Source: Celeribacter baekdonensis
GTDB lineage: Bacteria; Pseudomonadota; Alphaproteobacteria; Rhodobacterales; Rhodobacteraceae
Reading direction: 5' to 3'
Assembly (NCBI RefSeq): GCF_003047105.1
Contig: NZ_CP028475.1
Location: 2,418,001 to 2,482,000 of the forward strand
DNA length: 64,000 nucleotides
Part shown: one piece after another, positions 1-9,169 of the stretch
How positions within the stretch are numbered: position 1 is the first letter of the stretch
Layout of the letters: each line of letters begins with the position of its first letter
Notes under the pieces: model-generated
Database searches by the model: none
The model's input: the letters and a program-made list of their open reading frames with translations, nothing else
Told to the model about the DNA's origin: nothing
Program-made: the position numbers and the translations under genes

Positions 1-135
1 ACATGGGATGCCGCCCCGCCTGCAAGCCATCCTTGCCGGGTGTGGCGGCACACTGCCGACTTGCTTTCGGACCACCGCAGGCCGTGCTATCGGTTTGGCC
101 AAGACAACCCGCCGCACATAGAAAGAACGCCATGA
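1..135 (+). CDS. 3' end of an unidentified upstream gene (partial)
   Basis: Frame 1 is open from the left edge and ends at a TGA at 133-135. That stop overlaps the ATG of the next gene in an ATGA arrangement, as expected for two translationally coupled genes. The visible 44 residues are rich in Arg, His and Pro and match no family I recognise. The stop/start overlap is the main support, so it could also be non-coding sequence that happens to be open. Confidence 0.4.
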   Translation, partial: TWDAAPPASHPCRVWRHTADLLSDHRRPCYRFGQDNPPHIERTP

Positions 136-1034
136 TCCCGCCCCGCCCTCATCCCTATGATGCGATCCTGCGGTCTGCGGCGCGGTGCCCCGAGCTTTGG
201 CGTATAGCAGTTCAGATCTTGGCTGCTTTGGCGCTTGGGGCTTTGGTCACACCTTTGCTCTATGCGCTGATCGGGCGCATGGCCCCCGCGTTGATGCCGA
301 TTAGCTTTGGCCCGAACGGGGTTGTCATCGGGGCCACGCCCGGTGGGATGTTTGTGTTGCTCTCGGGCTATGGCGTGCTTTTGGTCGGCAGTGTGATTTT
401 GGCACGTCGGTTGCACAGGCGCAGCCTGCGCGAGATCACCGGACCGGCGAACGTGATGCGCAGGCAATTTTTCGCAACCCTCAAATGGATCGCACTCCTG
501 AGCTTTGTCACCATGTTGCTGCCATGGGACAATCCTGAGTCTGAGCTGTCTGAAAATCTAGGCCTTGGCCTGTGGTTGTTTTGGATGCCCTTCGCGCTTT
601 TGGGTCTGATGATCCAAATCACCGCCGAAGAGGTGTTTTTTCGTGGCTATTTGCAAAGCCAACTGATCGCCTCGACCAAATCCTATACGCTGGGTGTGCT
701 GGCCTCCTCCGTCTTGTTCGGACTGGGCCATCTCAGCGGTGCGGCCGAGGGCGCGGCGGCGATCTTCCCCGTTGTCTGGGCGATACTGTTCGGGCTTGTC
801 GCGGGCGATCTGACCGCGCGCTCGGGCACAATCGGTCCGGCCTGTGCGCTTCACCTGATGAACAACGCCACCGCCATGTTGATTGCACCGCAACAAGATA
901 TGATGTCTGGCTTTGGTCGCATGGTCCAAACGCTTAATCTCACCGACGCCTATAGCGACCCAAAAGTGATCGTCTTTCAAACGCTGCTTTTGTTGGCAAC
1001 TTGGCTGACCGCAAGGCTTGCGATCAGGCGCTGA
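132..1034 (+). CDS. CPBP-family intramembrane metalloprotease (CAAX protease, Abi-like)
   Basis: The 300-residue protein is hydrophobic with about eight membrane segments. It carries the full CPBP signature: Glu166-Glu167 followed by Arg171 (EEVFFRG), His200 in GHLSG and the second conserved His241 with Asn245 (HLMNN). These residues form the metal-dependent glutamyl-protease site of the Rce1/Abi family. Bacterial members act in the inner membrane on mostly unknown substrates. A longer reading from base 3 is possible, but the ATG at 132 overlaps the preceding stop codon and begins a normal N-terminus, so I chose it. The gene lies 63 bp upstream of accD on the same strand. The substrate cannot be told from context. 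Confidence 0.85.
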   Translation: MIPPRPHPYDAILRSAARCPELWRIAVQILAALALGALVTPLLYALIGRMAPALMPISFGPNGVVIGATPGGMFVLLSGYGVLLVGSVILARRLHRRSLREITGPANVMRRQFFATLKWIALLSFVTMLLPWDNPESELSENLGLGLWLFWMPFALLGLMIQITAEEVFFRGYLQSQLIASTKSYTLGVLASSVLFGLGHLSGAAEGAAAIFPVVWAILFGLVAGDLTARSGTIGPACALHLMNNATAMLIAPQQDMMSGFGRMVQTLNLTDAYSDPKVIVFQTLLLLATWLTARLAIRR

Positions 1035-1097
1035 TTGCAATTCTTCTCTCATGGCCTTATCTGAGGGCCAGTAACGTTACGTCCAAAGGCTCCCCGT

Positions 1098-2045
1098 ATG
1101 AACTGGATTTCCAACTACGTCCGTCCAAAGATCAATTCGCTGTTTTCCAAACACGATACCCCGGACAACCTTTGGACCAAATGTCCTGAATGCAACACCA
1201 TGCTGTTCCATCGCGAATTGGCAGACAATCTCAATGTCTGCACCAATTGCGATCACCACATGCATATCACGCCGCGCGCGCGCTTTTCGGCGCTGTTTGA
1301 TGGCGGGGTGTTTTCTGAGATCAAGGTTCCCGAACCGATTGAAGACCCTTTGAAATTCCGCGACCAAAAACGCTATCCCGAGCGGATGAAAGCGGCACAG
1401 CGTTCCACTGGCGAAAAAGAAGCCATGTTGGTGGCTGAGGGCGAGATGGGCCGCACGCCGATCGTGGCCGCGGCACAGGATTTCTCGTTCATGGCTGGCT
1501 CCATGGGCATGTATGTCGGCAATGCGTTCATCGCCGGTGTTGAGCGCGCCATCGCACTCAAACGCCCGTTTGTGATGTTCTCCGCCGCAGGCGGTGCCCG
1601 GATGCAGGAGGGGATTCTCTCCCTCATGCAAATGCCGCGCACCACCGTGGCCGTCGAGATGCTCAAAGAGGCGGGTCTGCCCTATATTGTTGTGCTCACC
1701 CATCCGACCACCGGCGGTGTCACCGCCTCCTACGCCATGCTGGGTGACGTGCAAATCGCTGAACCCAATGCGCTGATCTGTTTCGCGGGTCCGCGCGTGA
1801 TCGAACAAACGATTCGTGAAAAACTACCCGAGGGCTTCCAGCGCGCCGAATATCTTTTGGATCACGGGATGTTGGATCGGGTGACCCACCGAGGTCAGAT
1901 GAAATCCGAATTGGTCACGATCCTACGCATGTTGGGACAAATGACCCCGGCCGTTGCGGGGGATCTTCCGGCACCGGCTCCCGAGGTCAAACCTCTTGAG
2001 GCCGCAAAGCCCCAAACGCCCCCCGCCAAGGACGCGCAAAAGTGA
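1098..2045 (+). CDS. accD: acetyl-CoA carboxylase carboxyltransferase subunit beta
   Basis: AccD is the beta half of the carboxyltransferase that moves CO2 from carboxybiotin to acetyl-CoA, making malonyl-CoA for fatty acid synthesis in the cytoplasm. The N-terminal zinc ribbon is visible as Cys29, Cys32, Cys48 and Cys51. The crotonase-like core follows, with the GGARMQEG and [14 protein letters not shown] segments. The length of 315 residues is normal, ending in a Pro/Ala/Lys-rich tail of the last 25 residues that is probably disordered. The stop overlaps the GTG start of folC by 4 bp, so the two are translationally coupled, an arrangement common in Proteobacteria. Confidence 0.97.
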   Translation: MNWISNYVRPKINSLFSKHDTPDNLWTKCPECNTMLFHRELADNLNVCTNCDHHMHITPRARFSALFDGGVFSEIKVPEPIEDPLKFRDQKRYPERMKAAQRSTGEKEAMLVAEGEMGRTPIVAAAQDFSFMAGSMGMYVGNAFIAGVERAIALKRPFVMFSAAGGARMQEGILSLMQMPRTTVAVEMLKEAGLPYIVVLTHPTTGGVTASYAMLGDVQIAEPNALICFAGPRVIEQTIREKLPEGFQRAEYLLDHGMLDRVTHRGQMKSELVTILRMLGQMTPAVAGDLPAPAPEVKPLEAAKPQTPPAKDAQK

Positions 2046-3316
2046 CATCCCCCTCGTCGGACATCATCCTTGATCGGTTGATGTCACTTCACCCCAAGAT
2101 CATTGATCTTGTTCTGGATCGTGTCTGGCGTTTGCTGGACGCTTTGGATCACCCCGAACGCGATCTGCCCCCGGTGATCCACATTGCCGGCACCAACGGC
2201 AAAGGATCAACCCAAGCGATGATCCGCGCCGGGCTTGAGGCCGCTGGAAAATCGGTGCACGCCTATACCTCGCCACATCTGGCGCGGTTTCACGAACGCA
2301 TTCGTTTGGCGGGCACGTTTATTTCCGAACCCGCGCTGATGCAGGTGTTGGAAGAATGTGAAATCGCCAATGGCGGCGCGCCGATCACCTATTTCGAAAT
2401 CACCACCGTTGCGGGCATCCTCGCCATGGCGCGCACGCCTGCCGATTATACCTTGCTTGAGGTCGGCCTTGGCGGGCGGCTGGATGCGACCAATGTGGTC
2501 GAGTCCCCGACCCTAAGCATCATCACCCCGATCTCGATTGATCACACCCAATATCTGGGCGAAACTCTGGCCGAAATTGCGGCGGAAAAAGCCGGGATTA
2601 TCAAACGCGGTGTGCCCTGTATCGTCGGCCCGCAACCCGACGAGGCGATGGAGGTCATCGAGGCCCGCGCCGCCCGTATGGGCGCACCGCTTATGGCCTA
2701 TGGTCAACACTGGCATGTATGGGAAGAACGCGGTCGCTTGATTTATCAGGACGAACACGGGCTGCGCGACCTGCCGTTGCCGCGTCTGATCGGCCATCAC
2801 CAAATCATCAACGCAGGCGCGGCCATTGCCGCCCTGCGTCAACTTGGCGTTGACGATACCGCCCTTGAGGCTGCTTTGACCGACGCCTATTGGCCCGCCC
2901 GTATGCAACGCCTTGCTACCGGGCCCTTGACCGATGCTGCCCCGAAGGCCGAGCTTTGGCTCGACGGCGGGCACAACCCCGCCGCGGGGATCGCCTTGGC
3001 CGAGGCTCTGGACCGTTTGCCAAGACGTCCAACGTATATGGTCTGCGGCATGCTGAACACCAAAGACGTGGGCGGATACCTCAAACCGCTCGCGCGCCAT
3101 GCCGAGCGGCTTTATGCCGTGTCGATCCCCGACGCCCAAGCCACCCTGCCCGCCTCGGCCACCGCCGAAACCGCCCGCGAGGATGGCATGGACGCCGTTG
3201 AATCCGAGAGTGTTTTGACCGCAGTGCAAGAGATCGTCAGCGCCGCCCCCGAGGCACGTATTCTGATCTGTGGCTCGCTCTATCTCGCTGGGCACATCCT
3301 GCAAGACAACGCGTGA
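2042..3316 (+). CDS. folC: bifunctional folylpolyglutamate synthase / dihydrofolate synthase
   Basis: FolC adds L-glutamate to dihydropteroate and then extends the polyglutamate chain on reduced folates, using ATP. The P-loop GTNGKGS is at residues 50-56. It is followed by the YTSPHL motif, the [12 protein letters not shown]ur-ligase segment and the DGGHNP motif of the C-terminal glutamate ligase domain. The length of 424 residues is typical. Translation starts at a GTG that overlaps the accD stop. The next gene is separated by 82 bp containing two nested hairpins, so it is probably a separate unit or subject to attenuation. Confidence 0.96.
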   Translation: MTSPSSDIILDRLMSLHPKIIDLVLDRVWRLLDALDHPERDLPPVIHIAGTNGKGSTQAMIRAGLEAAGKSVHAYTSPHLARFHERIRLAGTFISEPALMQVLEECEIANGGAPITYFEITTVAGILAMARTPADYTLLEVGLGGRLDATNVVESPTLSIITPISIDHTQYLGETLAEIAAEKAGIIKRGVPCIVGPQPDEAMEVIEARAARMGAPLMAYGQHWHVWEERGRLIYQDEHGLRDLPLPRLIGHHQIINAGAAIAALRQLGVDDTALEAALTDAYWPARMQRLATGPLTDAAPKAELWLDGGHNPAAGIALAEALDRLPRRPTYMVCGMLNTKDVGGYLKPLARHAERLYAVSIPDAQATLPASATAETAREDGMDAVESESVLTAVQEIVSAAPEARILICGSLYLAGHILQDNA

Positions 3317-3328
3317 TCTGAACAGTCT

Positions 3329-3391
3329 CTGTGCGCTCGCGCATGTAGGCGCACAGGTGATTTGGCTGTATCTGTGCGTCAAGCACAGGAG
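3329..3391 (+). promoter_or_regulatory. tandem mutually exclusive hairpins over a ribosome binding site
   Basis: Four complementary segments are present: CTGTGCGC (3329-3336), GCGCACAG (3349-3356), CTGTGC (3372-3377) and GCACAG (3383-3388). Segments 1:2 and 3:4 can form two hairpins. Segment 2 can instead pair with 3. The 3:4 hairpin covers the start of the AGGAG Shine-Dalgarno sequence (3387-3391) of the downstream flavin monooxygenase gene, while 2:3 pairing would free it. This resembles an attenuator or translational switch, but no ligand or leader peptide is evident. Confidence 0.4.
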
Positions 3392-3398
3392 ATGCATC

Positions 3399-4430
3399 AT
3401 GTCTTTGGAATTCGGAATCGACACGTTTGGCGATGTCACTTGGGACGCTCAGGGCCGCGATCTGTCGCATGGCCAGGTGATCCGCAACGTCATTGAAGAG
3501 GCAAAACTGGCCGATGCGGTTGGCCTCGACATTTTCGGTCTGGGCGAACATCACCGCGACGATTTTGCGGTCTCCGCCCCGGACACGATTTTGGCCGCCA
3601 TCGCCGCTGTGACCTCAAAGATCAAACTGACCTCTGCGGTCACCGTGTTGTCCTCTGACGATCCGATCCGGGTGTTTCAGCGATTTTCCACGATCCAAGC
3701 CATCTCAAATGGTCGCGCCGAAGTCACGCTTGGGCGCGGATCATTTACCGAATCTTTCCCGCTCTTTGGTTTTGATCTCTCAGATTATGAGATGTTGTTT
3801 GAGGAAAAATTTGAGATTTTTTCCAAACTGACCAGCGCGGAGAAAATCAGTTGGTCGGGACGCCATCGCACCCCGTTGAAATCTCAAGCGGTTTATCCGC
3901 GCCCTGAAAAACCAATCCCGGTTTGGGTCGGCGTCGGCGGAACGCCCGAATCCGTGGTGCGCGCCGCCACCAATAACATGTCGATGTCTTTGGCCATCAT
4001 CGGCGGTCCGCCCGCCCGTTTTGCGCCTTATGCCGGCTTGTACCGAGACGTGCGCGAAAAAATGGATGCGGCAACCTTGCCCATTGGCTGTCATTCGCCG
4101 GGCCATATTGCCGCCACGGACCAAGAGGCGCGGGATCGGTTTTTTGACGGCTACCGCGTGATGCACCAACGCATTGGGCGCACACGCGGCTGGCCGCCGC
4201 TGACCCGGGACGCATTTGAGCACGAGGTCGAAAATGGCGCGCTTTACGTTGGCTCGCCCGACACGGTGGCGCGCAAAATCGCCGCCACGGTTCAGGCGCT
4301 CGATGTGCAGCGGTTTGATTTGAAATATTCCGCTGGGCCGGTCAGCCATGAGGTGCTGATGGACAACATTCGGCTTTATGGCGAAGAGGTTGTGCCACGG
4401 GTGCGCGCGATTTTGGGCCTCACAACCTAA
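3399..4430 (+). CDS. LLM-class flavin-dependent oxidoreductase (luciferase-like)
   Basis: The 343-residue protein has the bacterial luciferase-like TIM-barrel pattern: the FGLGEHH motif after the first helix, a TSAVTVLSSDDPIRVFQ segment, and the PIPVWVGVGG strand in the second half. Such enzymes use FMNH2 or F420H2. It resembles the subgroup of probable FMN-dependent oxidoreductases annotated as atypical luciferase-like proteins, whose substrates are not established. The start at 3399 is preceded by AGGAG 7 bp upstream. An in-frame ATG at 3270 lies inside folC and is unlikely. The gene ends 1 bp before the convergent zapE gene. Confidence 0.85.
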   Translation: MSLEFGIDTFGDVTWDAQGRDLSHGQVIRNVIEEAKLADAVGLDIFGLGEHHRDDFAVSAPDTILAAIAAVTSKIKLTSAVTVLSSDDPIRVFQRFSTIQAISNGRAEVTLGRGSFTESFPLFGFDLSDYEMLFEEKFEIFSKLTSAEKISWSGRHRTPLKSQAVYPRPEKPIPVWVGVGGTPESVVRAATNNMSMSLAIIGGPPARFAPYAGLYRDVREKMDAATLPIGCHSPGHIAATDQEARDRFFDGYRVMHQRIGRTRGWPPLTRDAFEHEVENGALYVGSPDTVARKIAATVQALDVQRFDLKYSAGPVSHEVLMDNIRLYGEEVVPRVRAILGLTT

Positions 4431-4431
4431 G

Positions 4432-5523
4432 TCACGCGCCCTCTTCGGCCTCGCCCCAGCTCGCGTCCTGCATCTCGCGCAGGCGCGATGCGGTGCGTTC
4501 AAATTCGAATGCCCCAGCCCCTTCGACATAAAGGCTCTCTGGCTCGTCCACAGCACTACACACCAGCCGCACCTTGGCCTCATAGAGCGCATCAATCAGG
4601 GTCACAAACCGTTTGGCCTCGTTGAAGTTGCTCCGGGTGAGGCGTGGAATATCTTCCAATATCAGAAGCTTAACAGCTCCCGCGATGACAAGGTAATCGC
4701 CGGGACCAAACATTTGGCCGCAGAGATCCCAAAAACTCGCACGTGCAATGCCGTTGTGAAACCTGGGCAAAACGACATCGCGTCCCTTGACCTTGAGTGT
4801 CAGAGACTCGGTCGCACCGCCGGTCAAATCCGTCCAAATATCCTCAATCGCCGCCCGCGCCTCTGCGTTCACCGGCTGAAAATACACCGGCGTGCCGGTC
4901 AAACGGCCTTGGCGATAATCGACCGGAGAATGCAGATGATGCACCTCCAACCGCTCTTTCAGAACCGCGATGAAGGGCAAAAACAGCTGACGATTAAGCC
5001 CGTCTTTGTACAAGTCATCGGGCACCCGGTTCGATGTGGTCACGACGGTGACGCCCTTGGCAAACAGCCCCTCAAACAAACGCCCCACGATCATCGCGTC
5101 GGCGATATCGGTGATTTGCATCTCATCAAAACACAAGAGTTTGATTTCACTGGCGATCTCTTCGACCACGGGCGCGATCGCATCCGGCGTTCCGGCCCTG
5201 CGCGCGGTGTTGATGCCGTCTTGGACCTCTTGCATGAAGGCATGAAAATGCACGCGGCGCGCGGGCACCGGGGCGTGGTCATAAAACAGATCCATCAACA
5301 TGGATTTGCCGCGGCCCACACCGCCCCAAAGGTAGAGCCCGGTGATCGGTTCGGGTTTCTTGCGCCCGCCAATCAGGGACATAAGCCCCTTTTTCCCGGC
5401 GGGCTGGCTGGCCAGTTGCGCCCGCACCCGCTCCAGCATCGGCAGCACAGAGTCTTGCGCCGCATCCGCGCGCAGCGTGCCCTCGGCCACGCGGGCCGCA
5501 TAAATATCCATAAGCGTATCCAT
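4432..5523 (-). CDS. zapE: cell division ATPase ZapE (AFG1 family)
   Basis: ZapE is a peripheral AAA-like P-loop ATPase that binds FtsZ rings in bacteria; the mitochondrial homologue AFG1 helps turn over respiratory-chain subunits. Walker A GGVGRGKS is at residues 67-74 and Walker B LLCFDE at 129-134. Between them is the YDHAP..RRVHFHAFM segment typical of the family. The length of 363 residues is normal. The gene is monocistronic here: convergent with the flavin oxidoreductase and divergent from the MFS gene, with 112 bp between the two starts. Confidence 0.93.
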   Translation of the reverse strand: MDTLMDIYAARVAEGTLRADAAQDSVLPMLERVRAQLASQPAGKKGLMSLIGGRKKPEPITGLYLWGGVGRGKSMLMDLFYDHAPVPARRVHFHAFMQEVQDGINTARRAGTPDAIAPVVEEIASEIKLLCFDEMQITDIADAMIVGRLFEGLFAKGVTVVTTSNRVPDDLYKDGLNRQLFLPFIAVLKERLEVHHLHSPVDYRQGRLTGTPVYFQPVNAEARAAIEDIWTDLTGGATESLTLKVKGRDVVLPRFHNGIARASFWDLCGQMFGPGDYLVIAGAVKLLILEDIPRLTRSNFNEAKRFVTLIDALYEAKVRLVCSAVDEPESLYVEGAGAFEFERTASRLREMQDASWGEAEEGA

Positions 5524-5635
5524 GCCCTCCCCATACTGCGTCCCGGATCATAAGAAAAGATGATGTGTTTCATGCCAATCATTCAATTGACGCGCGTGCA
5601 GGTTTTGCCGAAAGCTGAGACAAAGGAGACCAAAG

Positions 5636-6888
5636 ATGTCCACCGCACGCACACCGCTTCTCACCCCCGTCCTTTTGGCCGGGTGCATCGTCATCATCGT
5701 CAGCTTCGCGATCCGCGCCTCCTTTGGTGTGTTTCAGATCCCAATTGCCACCGAGTTCAATTGGCCCCGGTCGGAATTTTCATTGGCCATTGCGTTACAA
5801 AACCTGTTTTGGGGCATCGGCCAGCCAATTTTTGGTGCTTTGGCCGAGAGGATTGGCGACCGAAAAGCCATTATCATCGGCGCTTTGATCTATGCGGCGG
5901 GGCTTGTGCTTTCGTCATTCGCAGTGACACCTGAGGCGCATCAGCTCTATGAGGTGCTGGTCGGATTTGGCATCGCAGGCACGGGATTTGGTGTGATCTT
6001 GGCAGTCGTAGGACGGGCCTCCTCAGATGAAAACCGGTCAATGTCCTTGGCCATTGCCACAGCGGCGGGATCCGCCGGACAGGTGTTTGGCGCGCCTTTG
6101 GCGGAATGGCTTTTGGGTATGATGGCATGGCAAAACGTGTTCATTCTCTTCGCTGCCGCCATTTTGTTGACGCTCTTGGCGCTGCCGCTGATGCGCTCGC
6201 CACAAATGGCCAGCAAAGCCGAATTAGAGGAAAGCCTTGGCGCGATCCTTGGCAAAGCCTTTCGCGACCCAAGCTACACGTTGATTTTCCTGGGCTTCTT
6301 CTCCTGCGGCTATCAGCTTGCCTTTATCACCGCGCATTTTCCCGCGCTGGTGACCGAGATGTGCGGTGCGATTGACCCCTCGGGCACGCTCGCATCGCTC
6401 GGTGTGACCTCGACCTCGGCTTTGGGCGCGGTGTCGATCTCGCTGATCGGCTTGGCCAATATTTGCGGCACTCTGTTCGCCGGATACCTCGGCAAACGCT
6501 ATTCCAAAAAGTATTTGCTGACCGGGATTTACATTGGACGGACCTTGGCCGCTGCGGCCTTTATTGCCTTCCCGATCACCCCCACATCTGTGCTGGTGTT
6601 CTCGGTCGTTATGGGCGCGTTGTGGTTGGCCACGGTGCCACTGACCTCCGGCCTCGTGGCCCATATTTACGGGCTGCGTTACATGGGGACGCTCTACGGG
6701 ATCGTATTCTTTTCTCACCAACTGGGCGCGTTTCTGGGCGTGTGGTTGGGGGGCGGCTCTATGATGTCTACGGCAATTACACCGCCGTTTGGTGGGTTGG
6801 CGTCGGCATTGGGGCGTTTTCCGCCATCGTTCATTTGCCGATCAAGGAGGTCCCTCTGGGCAAACGTGTGGCAAACGCCTTGGCTTAA
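5636..6888 (+). CDS. MFS transporter, disrupted by a -1 frameshift near its 3' end
   Basis: Reading from 5636 gives a 12-helix major facilitator with the loop-2/3 motif at GALAERIGDRKA and an oxalate/formate-antiporter-like pattern. The frame is normal to GAFLGVWLGG and then becomes unrelated to a membrane protein, ending at 6904. The next frame continues naturally from 6754 as GRLYDVYGNYTAVWWVGV, then the last helix and a stop at 6886-6888. The shift sits in a run of six G at 6748-6753. One more G gives an intact 417-residue protein. Either the assembly lost a base, the gene is broken in its last helices, or slippage occurs. The substrate is unknown. The start has an AAAGGAG-like site just upstream. 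Confidence 0.8.
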
Positions 6889-7517
6889 AATCCTGCGGCT
6901 TTGAGGTCTTCTGCCGTCAAAAGCCCCTCAGACACAAGCCGATCGGCCCAGCCTTTCGGCCCGTCAAACAGATGCGTCTGCCAGCCACGGCTGGCAGCAA
7001 TATCAAGGTTTTCAGGGCGGTCATCGGCGAACAAAAGCGCCTTTGGCGCGATGTGACAGTCCGCTTCGACCATCTCAAAGATCAAAGAATGCGGTTTGAC
7101 ACACCCCATGCGCCCGGAGACATAACGGCGGTCAAACTCCATCAAAAACGGGTACTGCGTTTCGGCAAATTCGAAACTCTCAATCCCGAAATTGGTCAAT
7201 GCAAACACCGGAATGCCCTTAGCCCGCAAAGCCCGTAAAAGCGCGACAGAGCCGGGAATGGCGGGGGCGGCCATTTTGATCCAATCGAAATACCACATCA
7301 GGATTTCGTCTTTGAATTCAGGGTAGTGATCCGCCGTTGCCGTAATGGTTTCGCGAAAATTTGCCCCCTGATCGACAAGATCGTTCATCGCGTGCAAGTC
7401 AACGGTTTCAAACATCGCGCGCCGGCGCGCCTCGCCGATCACCGCATCGTAATGGCGCTCCGGCTGCCATTCGATCAACACATTGCCAATGTCAAAAATC
7501 ACCGCCTCGATGGTCAT
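6885..7517 (-). CDS. HAD-IA family phosphatase (YihX-like)
   Basis: The 210-residue protein begins with the HAD motif I variant FDIGNVL. Asp9 would be the nucleophile and the usual second Asp is replaced by Gly, as in the YihX group of sugar-phosphate phosphatases. Motif II is ALTNF, and the C-terminal acidic motif [13 protein letters not shown] binds magnesium. The likely activity is hydrolysis of a small phosphorylated metabolite in the cytoplasm. The ATG overlaps the stop of the YaiI gene by 4 bp, so they form an operon. Its stop overlaps the restored end of the convergent MFS gene. Confidence 0.85.
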   Translation of the reverse strand: MTIEAVIFDIGNVLIEWQPERHYDAVIGEARRRAMFETVDLHAMNDLVDQGANFRETITATADHYPEFKDEILMWYFDWIKMAAPAIPGSVALLRALRAKGIPVFALTNFGIESFEFAETQYPFLMEFDRRYVSGRMGCVKPHSLIFEMVEADCHIAPKALLFADDRPENLDIAASRGWQTHLFDGPKGWADRLVSEGLLTAEDLKAAGF

Positions 7518-7972
7518 AGAGCATCCCTTTTTGCGCCTTGCACGGCGCGTTCCAAAGCGTCCAAAAACCGCGAACGATCCGCCTTTGAAAACGGCTTTCC
7601 ACCACCTTGGCGAAACGGGTCCGCCGCGCGTAAATCATACATCAAATCGCGGGTCGCCAATGCATTGCCGATGTTCGAAGGCGTAAAGGCCTCGCCGTCA
7701 TGTTTGATCACGCGCGCGCCCGCTTCGACCGCTTTGGCAGCCAACGGAATGTCACCTGTGACCACCACATCCCCGACGCCCGCGCGCTCCGCAATCCACA
7801 TGTCGGCCACATCTGGGCCATCGGGCACGATAATCAACTCGACATAGGGATTGGGCGAAGGCCTCAGCCCGCCGTTACACACAAAGAGACAGGGGATTTG
7901 GTGCCGGGTGGCAACTTTTTCAGCCTCGGCTTTGACCGGACAGGCATCGGCATCAATGTAGATTTTGGTCAC
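7514..7972 (-). CDS. yaiI: YaiI/YqxD family protein (UPF0178, DUF188)
   Basis: The family signature [18 protein letters not shown] begins at residue 4, and the later segments [24 protein letters not shown] and RDLMYDLR match the rest of DUF188. The fold resembles PIN nucleases, with acidic residues at Asp8, Asp10 and in the VTGDIPLA strand, but no activity is established. The length of 152 residues is standard. It is the first gene of a pair with the HAD phosphatase, and the mbfA gene ends 40 bp upstream of it on the same strand. Confidence 0.9.
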   Translation of the reverse strand: MTKIYIDADACPVKAEAEKVATRHQIPCLFVCNGGLRPSPNPYVELIIVPDGPDVADMWIAERAGVGDVVVTGDIPLAAKAVEAGARVIKHDGEAFTPSNIGNALATRDLMYDLRAADPFRQGGGKPFSKADRSRFLDALERAVQGAKRDAL

Positions 7973-8011
7973 AGATGCCTCCGAGGCGCTGGCTTATAGG
8001 TCAAATCCGCA

Positions 8012-8989
8012 TCAACCGCCGCCGATCAATGCCCCCGCAGCGAACACCAGCGCGCCGCCAAGCACAACCTGAAAAGCCGCCCGCAAGAAGGGGGTTTCCA
8101 TGAATTTGTTTTGAATCCACGCAATGGCCCAAAGCTCGATAAAGACCACGATGAAGGCGATGATTGTTGCGGTCCAGAAATCGGTGATCAAATAGGGCAG
8201 CGCGTGCCCCAAACCGCCAACCATTGTCATGATGCCCGAGGCAAAGCCGCGTTTGATCGGAGACCCGCGCCCTGAAATCACGCCATCATCATGCGCGGCC
8301 TCGGTGAAGCCCATGGAAATCCCCGCGCCGACAGAAGCGGCAAGGCCGACAAGAAAGGTGGTGTGGGTGTTTTGGGTGGCAAAGGCGGTGGCAAAAATTG
8401 GCGCAAGGGTCGAGACTGAGCCATCCATGAGGCCCGCAAGTCCGGGTTGCACCCAAGTCAGCACAAATTGGCGATGCGCGGCTTTGTCTTCCGCCTCACG
8501 TTCGTCCCCATCGAGGAACTCTTTCTCCAATTCCCCGGCTTTTTTGTCATGCCCGGCCTCTGCTGCGGCCAAATGGCCCAAAAGCGCGCGGGTGTCGGCG
8601 TCGGTGGTGCGCGCGGCGGCTTTGAGGTAAAACTCTTCGGCGCCACGTTCCATCGCCTGCGCTTCCGCACGCATCCGCTCAAGCCCGAGATTTTCGATCA
8701 ACCACACCGGATTGCGCGCATAATAGCCCGACACATGTTCGCGCCGGATCAACGGAATCACAGTGCCGAACCGTTTTTTATGCAATTCAATCAAAGAGGT
8801 GCGGTGGCCGTCTTCCTCTTTTGCCATAGCTTCGAACACGGCTGCGCTGCTGGGAAACTCTTCGCGCAGGCGTTCAGCATACATGCGGTAAATCTGCGCA
8901 TCATCCTCCTCAGATGAGATGGCAAGAGCAAGAATTTCCTGTTCTGACAGATCAGAAAAGCGGCGGCGATTGGCAAAACCAGGGATCAT
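8012..8989 (-). CDS. mbfA: membrane-bound ferritin / iron exporter MbfA (rubrerythrin-VIT1 fusion)
   Basis: Residues 1-165 form a rubrerythrin-type four-helix bundle with paired Glu and His ligands (AMAKEEDGHR, HLAAAEAGHDKKAGELE). Residues 170-325 form a VIT1/CCC1-like membrane domain with GLMDGSVSTLAPIFATAFATQ and GFTEAAHDDG. This fusion is MbfA, which in rhizobia exports iron from the cytoplasm and protects against iron and peroxide stress. There it is repressed by Irr at low iron. A consensus Irr box lies 13 bp upstream of the ATG, which fits that control. The protein is full length and faces an independent tetR unit across about 300 bp. Confidence 0.93.
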   Translation of the reverse strand: MIPGFANRRRFSDLSEQEILALAISSEEDDAQIYRMYAERLREEFPSSAAVFEAMAKEEDGHRTSLIELHKKRFGTVIPLIRREHVSGYYARNPVWLIENLGLERMRAEAQAMERGAEEFYLKAAARTTDADTRALLGHLAAAEAGHDKKAGELEKEFLDGDEREAEDKAAHRQFVLTWVQPGLAGLMDGSVSTLAPIFATAFATQNTHTTFLVGLAASVGAGISMGFTEAAHDDGVISGRGSPIKRGFASGIMTMVGGLGHALPYLITDFWTATIIAFIVVFIELWAIAWIQNKFMETPFLRAAFQVVLGGALVFAAGALIGGG

Positions 8990-9001
8990 ATGGGCCTCTA
9001 T

Positions 9002-9018
9002 TTTAGAATGGTTCTAAA
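9002..9018 (-). promoter_or_regulatory. Irr box (ICE motif) upstream of mbfA
   Basis: TTTAGAATGGTTCTAAA is a perfect palindrome of 7-bp arms around TGG. It matches the iron control element TTTAGAA-N3-TTCTAAA bound by the haem-sensing regulator Irr in alphaproteobacteria. Its position immediately before the mbfA start places it at or after the promoter, the arrangement expected where Irr represses. Confidence 0.85.
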
Positions 9019-9031
9019 TTATAAAACTTGC

Positions 9032-9050
9032 TGATGGTTCGCAACCATCA
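9032..9050. promoter_or_regulatory. 19-bp perfect palindrome, operator candidate
   Basis: TGATGGTTCGCAACCATCA has two 8-bp arms around CGC. It lies between the Irr box and the tetR leader region and could serve either divergent promoter. It does not match an operator I know. Confidence 0.45.
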
Positions 9051-9059
9051 ATTGCGCCT

Positions 9060-9117
9060 AAAACTAAACCGTTGCGTTTAGAAAGACTTGCTCATCTGTA
9101 CCGATCAGTTTAGTTTT
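9060..9117. promoter_or_regulatory. cluster of CTAAAC/GTTTAG half-sites, candidate TetR operators
   Basis: CTAAAC (9064-9069) and GTTTAG (9076-9081) form one inverted repeat with a 6-bp spacer. A third half-site, GTTTAGTTTT (9108-9117), is the exact reverse complement of AAAACTAAAC (9060-9069). Repeated inverted half-sites just upstream of a tetR gene suggest autoregulation, which is an inference from position. Confidence 0.4.
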
Positions 9118-9169
9118 CAAACGGACCGTGTGTTGTACGGCTTTCTATCGACATCCCTGTCGAGCACTG

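Noticed and set aside
3270..3398. Earlier start for the luciferase-like oxidoreductase
   Set aside because: It would begin inside folC and run through the hairpin region; the ATG at 3399 has a good ribosome site and the family N-terminus.
4378..5553. 391-codon open frame on the plus strand
   Set aside because: Antisense to zapE, which has clear Walker motifs.
5636..6888. Programmed -1 ribosomal frameshifting in the MFS gene
   Set aside because: The G run could allow slippage, but I see no downstream pseudoknot or upstream Shine-Dalgarno-like stimulator, and two other genes show the same lesion, so a missing base is simpler.
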